From positions 200,678,690-200,742,689 of the forward strand of contig CP136069.1 in the NCBI GenBank assembly GCA_032622095.1: 64,000 nucleotides of DNA, written 5' to 3'. Shown in pieces: positions 48,340 through 62,200 of this stretch; position 1 is the stretch's first letter, and every line of letters starts with the position of its first letter. The stretch is from Siphonodentalium dalli. Lineage: Eukaryota; Mollusca; Scaphopoda; Gadilida; Siphonodentaliidae. Both the position numbers and the translations under genes were made by a program. Under the pieces are notes generated by a model. The model was given only the letters and a program-made list of their open reading frames with translations. It ran no database searches and was not told where the DNA came from.

Positions 48340-49200
48340 TTGAATCCAAGATTGCCACCAACATTGAATATCTGATCTGGTAAATTTTAAATCGCAATTA
48401 CTCAGGAAATTTATGAGGTATTAAGTCGTGCGATGTGTAATTCTATTGATAATTGATACATATTTATATGTATGAACAGATTTCATATATTCAAGATGGC
48501 TGCCAAAATGTCCGCCGGAAGTGGAAACTATGACGCTTTTTCACTAATATCTTCTAGATCAGTTTCTGCTGTTTGGAACTGGTTGAGAATTGTGACTTTA
48601 TTTAATATTTTTTTATTAACAGATAATTGGGACAATAAGTAATCATTGGGGTCCTAATTCCTCCCGATCCCTCAAAAAATTGATGTTATAGAATGCGGTA
48701 TGAAATATCACAAACAATCACAATTGGGATTATAGTCATATTCCAACAAGGGATGAACAGAACTTTGTTATGTAAGTGAGGCATACCATTACCCATGAAT
48801 ATTCCAAGTCATTGGAACCCAAATTTTTACTTTGGCTCAAAATGGCCGTCAATATAGGGAAAATTGTAGATATTGTCCCAGCGTGCCCTGCAATCGAATA
48901 CAAGTTGCGCTTGACGAATAAAATGGACTATTCTGCTATATATCTATTGAAAACTAACATGCCTGATTCACCTTGGTGAATTGTTAGTTTTGTAACCACT
49001 GAAATTACCAGAATTATTGGATTTTACTCTCACAAACTTGACATAAATATCGGCACAAATTCACTTTCATGTTTGGACCAATTTTTAAAGTAAAATGTAA
49101 CAAACTTTTGTATAAAAGGTGTTTATTGTTTTGATATATTTTAAATTTGTCACTCTAAGGAGTTTATAACTCAAAAACACTTTGAACAATGTGGAACTTT
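48340..49200 (+). repeat. Partial copy of the palindromic-family body
   Basis: Matches 31280-32020 of the 5.16-kb element in the same orientation: 'caagatggctgccaaaatg.ccgccggaagt', 'tcctgcaatcg', 'gacataaatat.ggc', 'aaggtgtttattgtttt'. One arm only, no minisatellite. Confidence 0.75.
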
Positions 49201-50211
49201 TAGGATAGGATAGGATAATTTTGTAACGTAAGATTTTTGTAACGTAAGATGATACGTGGGACGATCATAACAGATGTATGTTTATTATACTCCATTGACG
49301 AGGCACGTCTTGTCGTTGACTATGCCAACATAGTAGTCCATGAGGAGAAATAGTCCACGATAATCTCGCGACGAGACGCACGCGAGTGGACAATTCTTCA
49401 CGAGGATACAATTGTTCGATAGTCAACGCAAGACATGCATTATTAATTATATAATATCGAACATTGGTGTCAATTTACCACGAATTTTGGAAATCGGTCT
49501 CAGATTTTATCATTTACGGCAATCTTTTGACGATGACAGGGAAGTATAATTATGTTATTAGTGACAAATAGCATCATCAATTTGTGATCCATGCATTTAT
49601 TTCCAAGTATTCTTCGTTGACAAAGAAATTTGGGGAAAATAAAAAAAACTGAATTGTTTATTTTCGATGAAATCGAAAAGGATGTTATACAAGTCACTTA
49701 AAAATTAGGACTATGGATTCGCTTGTCAATTTGTTAAACGGACAAACTATTTTAATACGTTAGATAGCTATGATCTGACTTGTAAGCTCATTAAATATCA
49801 CCAGTACGTCTAATGATATCCGATATTGTTATAAGTATTGTTCAATATAGCTTCAGATTTGCCGTGTGTACATGTGTCAAACCGATTGTGCGAAATTATT
49901 TTGTGACATTACATAGAATAATACTAGTGGTATGTGAGTACGACAGCTACTGCGGTACTATCGAACATAGTAAGCATTACATTGTTCAGCCAATCAGAAC
50001 GCGAGAACGTCACGTGACATATAATATAACTCAATAACAGATTGAAAACAAATGTGAAATTATTTATAATGTAGGATGATACGTGAGACGATCGTATGAT
50101 ACACAACATGCACATGTAATATGATTCTATGCAAACAATACTTCATCTGTACATAAATTGTTATCCCAGACCTGATTACATGCGGGAACCAACCAACTAA
50201 CAAATGTCTTT
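49201..50211. other. Region downstream of the ML gene, with inverted repeats
   Basis: The ML-gene 3' UTR should lie just below 50212. An inverted pair GTCTTGTCGTTGACTATG / GATAGTCAACGCAAGAC brackets 49307-49434. 'gtaagatgatacgtg.gacgatc' occurs near 49247 and a related phrase near 50084. No canonical polyadenylation signal was recognised on the minus strand. Confidence 0.4.
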
Positions 50212-50298
50212 TCATTCCAAAATGGTGACAGTTGCATTTGCACAAAGGAATTCTTCGTTGTTCTCGTTTGTCAATTTTGCAAGTAGAATGTATGTCCC
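50212..50298 (-). CDS. ML gene, exon 5 (C-terminus)
   Basis: Acceptor GTTTATTTTCAG, then GTYILLAKLTNENNEEFLC and ANATVTILE, then TGA. This is the final pair of beta strands of the ML sandwich, with the Cys that closes the long disulfide. Starts in phase 0, matching exon 4. A 107-codon frame on the same strand (50060-50383) is a different, spurious reading. Confidence 0.75.
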   Translation of the reverse strand, partial: GTYILLAKLTNENNEEFLCANATVTILE

Positions 50299-53200
50299 CT
50301 GAAAATAAACAACATGTGTGTGTTAACCCTTGGAGTGCCAGGTCCGATTTTTGTATCAACCCATATACCCTGTGCCAATGCATTCTCTTATATATGCGAG
50401 GCGACCTATAAGCGAGTCGACCATATGTCGCCTCGCATATAAAAGAGAATGCATTGGCCTAACAATTTTTCATCATTTGTTATTATTTTTTACAATTTAT
50501 TTAGGGCCGATTTTACAGACCGTAAATTAGGGCCGATGAGATCGGTCCCTGGCACTGAAAGGGTTAATCGGTACAACAGGGTTAACTCTTTCATGACGGG
50601 ACCCACGCTGGTGCGGCAATAAAGATAATGTGCCATCCACTGCCATGGGATCATAGCTTGCATAATATGAATCGTACGTGACACGTAGTGGAGCAACCAC
50701 ACATGCTGTGCCTCAAATTTACCTTTTATCGGCGACATAGCGCTAAGAATAATGTCTGTAACATCACGCAGTGATCACGATGGAAATGGCATGCCAACTT
50801 TACAAGACGTGTCGTGGATTGTGCAATCTTGTCTGGATTCTGGCCACAAATCCAAAATGACGTCAGAAACCGTGTCAAGACGTCTTTATTTTTCGTTTTC
50901 ATTAAGCTAACCAAAGAAATTGGTCTAATAGAAATTAATAGACCTAAATTACATGTGAATTCTTCGTAAGTTGTGAATTAGTTACTTTCATTTTCATCGC
51001 GATGCTTCATTCCCAATTCCGCGTTTTTTTGCAATCTCCACACTGTTGCTAACCGGAAGTCACGTGATAATTTCTCCAAAATCCATACATGCGATCTAAA
51101 AATTAACTGATGGATATATAAAAAATATATGACGTCATTCACCTGCCTTAGGTATAAGCACCCTTGGTGGTTGCTATAACTTGAAAGAGATTGCACTGGG
51201 CTAGTTAATATTAACCCTTTCATGACGGGATGGTGCAGAATTAAAGATGCATTCTTTATAATATACGACTCTCCCATGTGAGCATCGCACATATAAGAAA
51301 ATGCACTGGCTATACAAGGTCAGGGCAAATATTGTTAAGGAAATGTGTTCTCATATATGCGAGGTTCCATAGGAGACTCGCATATATAAAAGAATGCACT
51401 GGAACATGATAATGCTGCACCAGCGTGACTCCAGCCATGAAAGGGTTAGCTCGTATATATAAGAGAATGCATTGGCACAGGGATTTTGCAAAATTTCAAG
51501 CTAGATCCTGTCATGGAAGGGTTAAATAAGGGTACGTGCACACACTCGCATTATTTCATGGTATGTTTCGCAGGCATTTCGCCGTATAAAACCACATGGT
51601 GCCAGAATATGACCGGAATCATACATGTATCATGTATCTTTACAAAGCTAACGACATGATAAGTAACATTTATGTAGTTCCACCCACAGGTCCCAGAACA
51701 AAATTGACCCAACCCCAATAGTACTTAATCCTATAGAAAGGTATCCAACTTGGCCGGGCCTAATTTTTATCATTATTTCAAAGTCCACAAACAGGTTCAA
51801 AATACACAAAAATAAGTTTTGTTACATAAATGCCTCATAAATAGGTAGAAAAATATTTTATTACTCTTCAATTTGACGTATCCCGTGTAAAAATTGGTTA
51901 AGAAAAGTTATGAGCACAGGTCTGACGCAAACCAGCTGTTAGTTTTCACTAGTTTCCTAAGATATGTAATTAGTGTTGATCTGGTAACAATTCGTCAAGG
52001 CGACGGTCTCGAAATCAAATTGCGGATGAAGATGGATAACTCTAAAATCTAGTGGTGTTAAGATATTTGAAAATACGGCCATATTTCGTGGAACAAAATG
52101 TTGATAAATACCACGTTTTTGGAAATGTTATACTATAGTTCACTGTGGTTAGCATTTTATTTTGGGGAAATTAATCGATCCTGATAACTGAAGCGGCATT
52201 TCAAAACAATTTGTTGTTGTTGTTGGAATCAGATGATATGGGGACCATCGAATCGGATTGAGTAGCTTTAAATATAACGACTTATTGAAAAGCTGGATCA
52301 CTCATCTTGTGCAAAAAATGGTTTATTTTGCAAGAGAGAATCGGCGAATCCTTAAAATGACAATTATAGTTTGAACGCATGAAATTTCGTTTTTTTTCCA
52401 ATAATTAATATAAGAACAAAGTCTATCTATTTCTCCATGTTATTCTAAGTGGTGATGTTTTACAGACTTCGTGTCTGTTAACCCTTTACCCAACAAACCG
52501 GCCAAACCCGGCCAAATAAAGCTTCAACAGCCTAAATTATCTTGGGTCTGTCTCAATAAAACCATACAAATATGGATATCATTGGAACCGGCTCATTGAC
52601 CACATTGTGATGGTTACAGTTATGCCCTGTGCCAATGCATTCTCTTATATATGCGAGTCGACCATAGGTCGCCTCGCATATATAAGAGAATGCATTGGCA
52701 TAACAAAATCTTTTTTTAACACTTTTTACCATTTTTTCTTACATTCTTTAAATTTTTTAGAATTTTTAATGTGTTAAGCCAATGCATTCTCTTATATATG
52801 CGAGGCGACCTATGGTCGACTCGCATATATAAGAGAATGCATTGGCACAGGGCCCTTATGTTGGGTAAAGGGTTAAAGCAGACATTTCACTTACCGGAGG
52901 TATAAACGATATATCATCCCTCACTGCTTTGGCATTGATGACGTCTGAAATGAGGGCAATTCTTTAGAACCCTTGACAACACCAACCCTGATTATTATAC
53001 TGATATATATTTACATATTCCGTCCGTGTTACACTTTACTTTACTTTAAACATATTTTATTTGTAATAATACAAAGTGGATTGGGGCACAAGTTACATAA
53101 CTTAATGAGCCCCTCTCCGGTATACATTGTTACAAAATTACACGATTGACAAAGTGGCACAATAAGTAACTTATTTACAGCTGTGTGGAATGTGAGAGAA

Positions 53201-56200
53201 TGGTGACTGGTGAAGGATGATCTTAGCGGATCGTTAGGAAAGGATGATGTAAGGTGGTGGGAGGTGCCAACGTCGATTGTGCTTATTTAAAACAATGTTA
53301 TGGCCGAGCAAATACCAGGTCGAAAAAAGCAATAAACAATAAACATATCTATGTCCTACTTATTAATTAAGTTAATATCATTTGTCAAAACCGTTTAGTT
53401 TCCGTAATAAAATGTTGGACTATTTTGAACAATTTCACATTTTGTTTTATATTTATGTTATGGATGCCAGACAGTAAATCATTCATATGTGTTAATTCGA
53501 GTCCTTCTCTGTGTAGCGAATGATACATTTATATTCGTTCTGATTGGTAAAGGGAACACATGAAAAGGTAATGATATGCATCTTGTTACACTATATCCTG
53601 CTCGGTGATTGGTCAACTGCCAATTGGGTCACTCGTTCATATCCCACTAATGCAGAACGTAAACACGAACACGACGTAAAAAATTGTTGACCTAATAACT
53701 AAAGTGGTCTACAGACTAATTGGGCGTGCTTTTAAAAGTCCAACTGAATTGCATCTGTAACCAGTTATGTACATGCTTATCGAATACGTGATCGTTGCTA
53801 ATTGCTTGTAATTCTTATATTGTACTGATTGAATGTACTGCATGTGCTAGTCACAAATTCGCGGCAAATTTTGTGAAAATAAATAAGACTGCATTCAGCT
53901 TGTTTATGGTGACATGTGTGACCGCCATATCATATCCAGTTAAAGTCGGGATTTTTTTTACCCTGTGTCAATGCATTCTCTTATATATGCGAGTCGACCA
54001 TATGTCGCCTCGCATATATAAGAGAATGCATTGGCCTAACAATTTTTTACAATTTTAATAAATTTTTCTTGTATTCTTTAACAATTTTATAATTTCACCC
54101 ATACAGAACCCCGGACAAACAAGAGCAGACGACACTCTTCTATATGCTTCTATATATGTGTGGGGCTCCCTGCAGGGTAATGGATGTTTTTTATTTTATG
54201 TCCTAAAAACTGTCAGAAACATTTATTTAAAAAAAATGATAAAAAATTGTTAGGCCAATGCATTCTCTTATATATGCGAGGCGACCTATGGTCGACTCGC
54301 ATATATAAGAGAATGCATTGGCACAAGGTAAAAAAAATCCCGACTTACGACTGGATTTGATATGGCGGGTCACATATAATCAAAAAGCTATATGAATATA
54401 TTAAATGAATGTACTGGGTGTACGTTATTGAAGAATACGGCGCTGTATTTGTTGTGGCACTTTTAGTGTGAACCGTTTCGCGGTTCAAAGAATGTGCCCC
54501 AACGACTACAACGCCGCATTCTTCAATAACACACATCCACCACATTCATTTCATCCATGTGAGTCCCGATGATTCATCTATGATGTTGGTAGAACAAAGA
54601 TATGTTGCTAATAAAGGGTATGTTATCGTTATATATTCGTTTTAATTGAAATTTTCGCGGTTTTTGGCGAATCAACGCGATTGACCGAAACATTTTGTCC
54701 GCTTGGAACATAGCAGGACATATACTGTACATTGCAAATTGTTTTTTAGATCCGAACTGTTCCGAAGTTTAGTTGGCAACGTTCGGCTTCTATGCGGACA
54801 ATCTAGTACAGTATTATTCAGACGCTATGCCAACTGGGGGAATGTAGCATTCTACTAAGATCGCCCAAAATCTCAAAGAAATAGACCATACAACTCCATA
54901 GAAAACACCGTCTGAACTACGCTCAATTGTAAATATTTACATATCGATTAGGGACTCAACAATCGGCGGTAAACTTACGCAAATGATTTCGCCATCGATG
55001 CTCATTGCATTTAATAAATATACAAGACTGACGGTGTGTGATGTAAATTTGGGTTAATATTCACAAGGATAAATACTTTGAGCAAAATTATTCTCAATTT
55101 CTATTTGATCACCCAACCGGAGTGTTTTACACCACTTTAAGAGTTTTGTTGAAATTGATTCCATATTACTTGTTAGTTAACATGTCTTACATTGGACGTC
55201 TCGCGGTGTATATGTACATAATGTCCAATATACAAATAACGGGTACGTGATATAATTTCTATCAATTGTCGACCATGTGTATTCATGGTTTACATATACC
55301 GATGGTCACCGCGCGAGGTCAAATGAGTTCATATTCTTTTGGAATTATGTAAACATTTTGATTATATTTTTTATATTTTTCGCCTTAAGTTAACGCATTC
55401 AATTGATAAAAATATCATGTCGTCTGTGGAATAAACGGTTTTATTAAATATTCGTTCACATACCTCCTTTCTGGATCGGGCATTTACACTGTAGATATTT
55501 CTGCATTTGATGACAGTTGACTGGCAGGTCTGTAACATAGATTGGACCACCTTGTTTCGGAATGGACACTTCTACGTGGACTTTTCCATGATCAAATGTA
55601 GTAGCTGAAATATACACGATACTCGTATGTTTACATGCACATCCATATCACGATACTCGTATGTTTACATGCACATCCATATACACGATACTCGTATGTT
55701 TACATGCACATCCATATACACGATACTCGTATGTTTACATGCACATCCATATCACGATACCCGTATGTTTACATGCACATCCATATACACGATACCCGTA
55801 TGTTTACATGCACATCCATATCACGATACCCGTATGTTTACATGCACATCCATATCACGATACTCGTATGTTTACATGCACATCCATATACACGATACCC
55901 GTATGTTTACATGCACATCCATATCACGATACTCGTATGTTTACATGCACATCCATATCACGATACCCGTATGTTTACATGCACATCCATATACACGATA
56001 CCCGTATGTTTACATGCACATCCATATCACGATACTCGTATGTTTACATGCACATCCATATACACGATACCCGTATGTTTACATGCACATCCATATACAC
56101 GATACTCGTATGTTTACACGCACATCCATATCACGATACTCGTATGTTTACATGCACATCCATATACACGATACTCGTATGTTTACATGCACATCCATAT

Positions 56201-59200
56201 ACACGATACTCGTATGTTTACATGCACATCCATATACACGATACCCGTATGTTTACATGCACATCCATATCACGATACTCGTATGTTTACACGCACATCC
56301 ATATCACGATACTCGTATGTTTACACGCACATCCATATACACGATACCCGTATGTTTACATGCACATCCATATCACGATACCCGTATGTTTACATGCACA
56401 TCCATATACGCGATACTCGTATGTTTACATGCACATCCATATCACGATACTCGTATGTTTACATGCACATCCATATCACGATACTCGTATGTTTACATGC
56501 ACATCCATATACACGATACTCGTATGTTTACATGCACATCCATATACACGATACTCGTATGTTTACATGCACATCCATATACACGATACTCGTATGTTTA
56601 CATGCACATCCATATACACGATACTCGTATGTTTACATGCACATCCATATACACGATACTCGTATGTTTACATGCACATCCATATACACGATACTCGTAT
56701 GTTTACATGCACATCCATATCACGATACTCGTATGTTTACATGCACATCCATATCACGATACTCGTATGTTTACATGCACATCCATATACACGATACTCG
56801 TATGTTTACATGCACATCCATATCACGATACTCGTATGTTTACATGCACATCCATATACACGATACTCGTATGTTTACATGCACATCCATATCACGATAC
56901 TCGTATGTTTACATGCACATCCATATACACGATACTCGTATGTTTACATGCACATCCATATACACGATACTCGTATGTTTACATGCACATCCATATCACG
57001 ATACTCGTATGTTTACATGCACATCCATATCACGATACTCGTATGTTTACATGCACATCCATATCACGATACTCGTATGTTTACATGCACATCCATATCA
57101 CGATACCCGTATGTTTACATGCACATCCATATCACGATACTCGTATGTTTACATGCACATCCATATCACGATACTCGTATGTTTACATGCACATCCATAT
57201 CACGATACTCGTATGTTTACATGCACATCCATATCACGATACTCGTATGTTTACATGCACATCCATATCACGATACTCGTATGTTTACATGCACATCCAT
57301 ATCACGATACTCGTATGTTTACATGCACATCCATATCACGATACTCGTATGTTTACATGCACATCCATATCACGATACTCGTATGTTTACATGCACATCC
57401 ATATCACGATACTCGTATGTTTACATGCACATCCATATACACGATACTCGTATGTTTACATGCACATCCATATACACGATACTCGTATGTTTACATGCAC
57501 ATCCATATACACGATACTCGTATGTTTACATGCACATCCATATCACGATACTCGTATGTTTACATGCACATCCATATCACGATACCCGTATGTTTACATG
57601 CACATCCATATCACGATACTCGTATGTTTACATGCACATCCATATCACGATACTCGTATGTTTACATGCACATCCATATCACGATACTCGTATGTTTACA
57701 TGCACATCCATATCACGATACTCGTATGTTTACATGCACATCCATATCACGATACTCGTATGTTTACATGCACATCCATATCACGATACTCGTATGTTTA
57801 CATGCACATCCATATCACGATACTCGTATGTTTACATGCACATCCATATCACGATACTCGTATGTTTACATGCACATCCATATCACGATACTCGTATGTT
57901 TACATGCACATCCATATACACGATACTCGTATGTTTACATGCACATCCATATACACGATACTCGTATGTTTACATGCACATCCATATACACGATACTCGT
58001 ATGTTTACATGCACATCCATATCACGATACTCGTATGTTTACATGCACATCCATATCACGATACTCGTATGTTTACATGCACATCCATATACACGATACT
58101 CGTATGTTTACATGCACATCCATATACACGATACCCGTATGTTTACATGCACATCCATATCACGATACTCGTATGTTTACATGCACATCCATATACACGA
58201 TACTCGTATGTTTACATGCACATCCATATACACGATACTCGTATGTTTACATGCACATCCATATCACGATACTCGTATGTTTACATGCACATCCATATCA
58301 CGATACTCGTATGTTTACATGCACATCCATATACACGATACTCGTATGTTTACATGCACATCCATATCATTTGTGCATGGGTTTCTATAAAATGTCGTCT
58401 ATTTTGCTGGAAAAATCGTATTTTAAAATTTCATAATAAGAAATTCCTTGAATGTAAACATGTATTTTGATGAACAGACAGGTTTGAACTACTGACAAGT
58501 GTCATCCATTGCAATTGTTAATTAATTTTTGGGTATTCATACACTGGTAAATTTTCACGGCATTTTTTGCAGGCATTTTCTCATAGAAAATCCTATGTTG
58601 CCAGAATATGAACAGACACATGCATATAACATCGATTTTTTTACCCTGTACCAATGTATTCTCTTATATATGCGAGTCGACCATAGGTCGCCTCGCATAT
58701 ATAAGAGAATGCATTGGCCTAACAATTTTTTACAATTTTAATAATTTTTTCTTGTATTCTTTAACAATTTTATAATTTCACCCATACAGAACCCCAGACA
58801 AACAAGAGCAGTCGACACTCTTCTATATGCTTCTATATATGTGAGGGGCTCCCTGCAGGGTAATGGATGTTTTTTATGTTATGTCCTAAAAACTGTCAGA
58901 AACATTTATTTAAAAAAAATGATAAAAAATTGTTAGGCCAATGCATTCTCTTATATATGCGAGGCGACCTATGGTCGACTCGCATATATAAGAGAATGCA
59001 TTGGCACAGGGTAAAAAAATCCCTATGTTGCCAGAATATGAACAGACACATGCACATGTAATGCATATTTATCAAAGCTAACGACATGAGTAGTAAACTG
59101 TCGATAGTTCCACATGTAATGGTATTATACTAACACATTACCTTAAAATACCTGTATGATTGATTCTTGCGAGATAATTGCATGCTATTTACGGGCAAAT

Positions 59201-62200
59201 TTTGATAACATTGCTAATAGTGGGACTACATAGTTTTATTATGTAGTTAGCTCTGCTTCTATATCACAACCAAAGAGGATGTAAAGACACCTTCAAGAAA
59301 AAATATAGGTCCATTTTGAATGTGTCTTTTCATGAAAAACAATTGTTGTTCAACCACCCTTTTATCACCCATGTATATCTCACAGTCAACACCTAACACA
59401 AATTGAATATGATATTTATATTCTTATTAACATAATACCATTGATCGGTATCATTGCGCTAAGTTCTTGTGTCACTGCATGTGCCGATAATACACGTGTG
59501 TCTTACTAAACAGGTCAGTATATACACGTTTGAACTATGAACACATGAAAATATTTACTACTTTATTCTGGACGATTTAATTGGTGATAAGCATACGGAA
59601 ATGATTCCACCAACAATAGTAACAGCCCCAACAATAGTCACTGCCCCAAACAATAGTCACAGCCCCCAACAATAGTCACAGCCACCAACAATAGTCACAG
59701 CCACCCAACAATAGTCACAGCCCCCCAACAATGGTCACAGCCACAAACAATAGTAACAACCACCCAACAATAGTCACAGCCCCCAACAATAGTCACAGCC
59801 CCCACAATAATAGTCACAGCCCCCAACAATAGTCACAGCCCCAACCATAGTCACAGCCCCCCATAATAGTCACAGCCCCCCACAATAGTCACAGCCCCCC
59901 AACAATAGTGACAGCCCCAACAATAGTCACAGCACCAAAAATAGTCACAGCCCCAACAATAGGCAGATCCCCCAACAATAGTCACAGCCCCAACCATGGT
60001 CACAGCTCCCCACAATGGTCACAGCCCACAACAATGGTCACAGCCCCCAACAATAGTCACAACCCCCCCAACACTAGTCACAGTCCCAACAATAGTCACA
60101 GCCCCCAACAATAGTCACAGCACCCAACAATAGTCACAACCCCCAACAAGTCACAGCCCCAACAATAGTCACAACCCAACAATAGTCACAGCCCCCCACA
60201 ATAGTCACAGCCCCCAACAATAGTCACATCATGTAATTTGTTTAGGACACTCACGCTGTTTCCGGCCTATTTGGACATCAACTAATAAATTGTGGCGTGA
60301 TTATATGCTATTTCGTTCCTAGTCGGAGTGTCCAAGTTATTGTTACCCTGTCATGATGGGAGCTGCGCTGGTGCAGCATTAAGGATTCTGTGTCAGTGCA
60401 TTACATCATGGCGGACTCGCATATAAAAAATAATACACGCAGTGGCACAGGGTTCCAAAACATCAGGAAGTTCCAGTCATGGAAGCAGGGTCCACGCTGC
60501 CACTTGCCAAATTTGCCAATGGCAAATATAATTAACATTTGGCAAAAAATATTTTCATTTGGCAAAAGTTTTGGCAAGTCACTTTTTAATTCCTCAAGAA
60601 ATTTGAAAAATATTGGCCGATCAATACCATTTATTTCAGGAAACTATCACAATGTAATTACATTTGTGGTGTTGTATAAGGTCTAGGAAAAGTTAACACC
60701 TTTATTAAGAAGCAGTTAATCTTATAGCATTAGCATTGATGGGTGAGGGATTACCAGTATTTAGTGTGGTGGTCGTGTTTACATAGCTAATCCTCTTTTA
60801 AATGTGCCCTTTTGATGCAGCAACCCTTCTACAATTTTATTGTTCGGTGATTGGTTTATTGTTGTATGATAAACCGCAAAATAAGACTCAATGTTGCAGA
60901 AAATGACACTATCAGAGATAGAATTTGGCAAAAAATATTTTCATTTGGTTAACATTGACTAACATTAATCTCAACATTAATCTTAATGTAGATTAACAAT
61001 CTCCATTTCCATTTCCATTAAAGCATATTCATTAAAACATATTTATATATTTATTTATTGTAAATAATGTCTATCTCATCATTCAATATACTAGTCAATA
61101 CACCATAAATATAAAACTATATTCAATAGTATGTGTAAATGCAGCATCTTTACCTTTTACTTATACATACATTATAGTATAAGATTGTGAAATATCTCCA
61201 ACATATATATAATAGATTGTATGGTCAAGGAGCTGAGTCATAATAGATTGTATGGTCAAGGAGCTGAGTCATAATAGATTGTATGGTCAAGGAGCTGGAG
61301 TCAGAACAGAATTTATCATTTCCATGGGAGGTAGCAGGAAGACGACCGTATGGTCATGCAACCTCCCTGTAATGTTTATTGTTATATGTTAAAAAATATT
61401 TTATTTACATCAATTATATACATTAATATACATTGCTGAATAAAGTATATTCTATTCTATTCTATTCTATGTGCTACTTTCGTTATCAAAATACTCACGT
61501 GCAACCTCATGTATTTTGAAAACAATCTTCTGCAACGGGTCTATTTGTTTTGGACTCCAATTTATATCGGCTTTCACACCCGGTGGACCTGCAGAATCAG
61601 ATGTATATTAGGTAACATTCAACCGCGACACAATCAAATCCAAGACAAAAACATGGAAATAGGCATACGGTGTACATGTCCGTATTACATTTTCGTTCTT
61701 GCGCGGGCAGGTTAACAAGACGTATTATGTGGTGTTCGTTGTTCGCAACCTGCGAAAAATATGGCTGAATCAGATTGAATGAGATTTGATTTAACATATT
61801 TTTATTAGTAATTATGCATAAATAATACATTACATATAAGGGATTGGAGGACAAGTTCTGTGAAACTTAGATGGACCTCCGCTCCCTACAGATCATACAT
61901 GAAACATAAATATAACAATTTATTTTGGATTTATATCAGGTTTTGGTGGGGCGGGTAGAATATATATATTTTGAGTGCGTATAACGGATATTTTACATGG
62001 GGTGTTAACTATTATAAATCGGTGGTGTCGTGGGGGTAACGAGTATAATTATACACACATATGACTAGTATGACAACTGGCAATGAGAGCAGAGGGAAGA
62101 AGGCATGACTACCATCAATCACATAATAGCAAACACCCTTCCTTTCAGAATAGTAAACACCTGGAATGCCTTACCATCAGAAGTAGTATATGCAGATACG

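Noticed and set aside
50709-50741. Possible 33-bp ML exon on the minus strand between GTTACAG and GTAAAT
   Set aside because: Its phases do not fit exon 5, and the 52895-52944 exon fits the ML domain and both phases.
51130-51160. Possible ML exon ending PKAG on the minus strand
   Set aside because: The end phase does not match exon 5, and the acceptor lacks a pyrimidine tract.
55627-58470. Open frames of 947, 933 and 909 codons
   Set aside because: They are the same tandem satellite read in three frames; the periodic composition and absence of domains show repeat translation.
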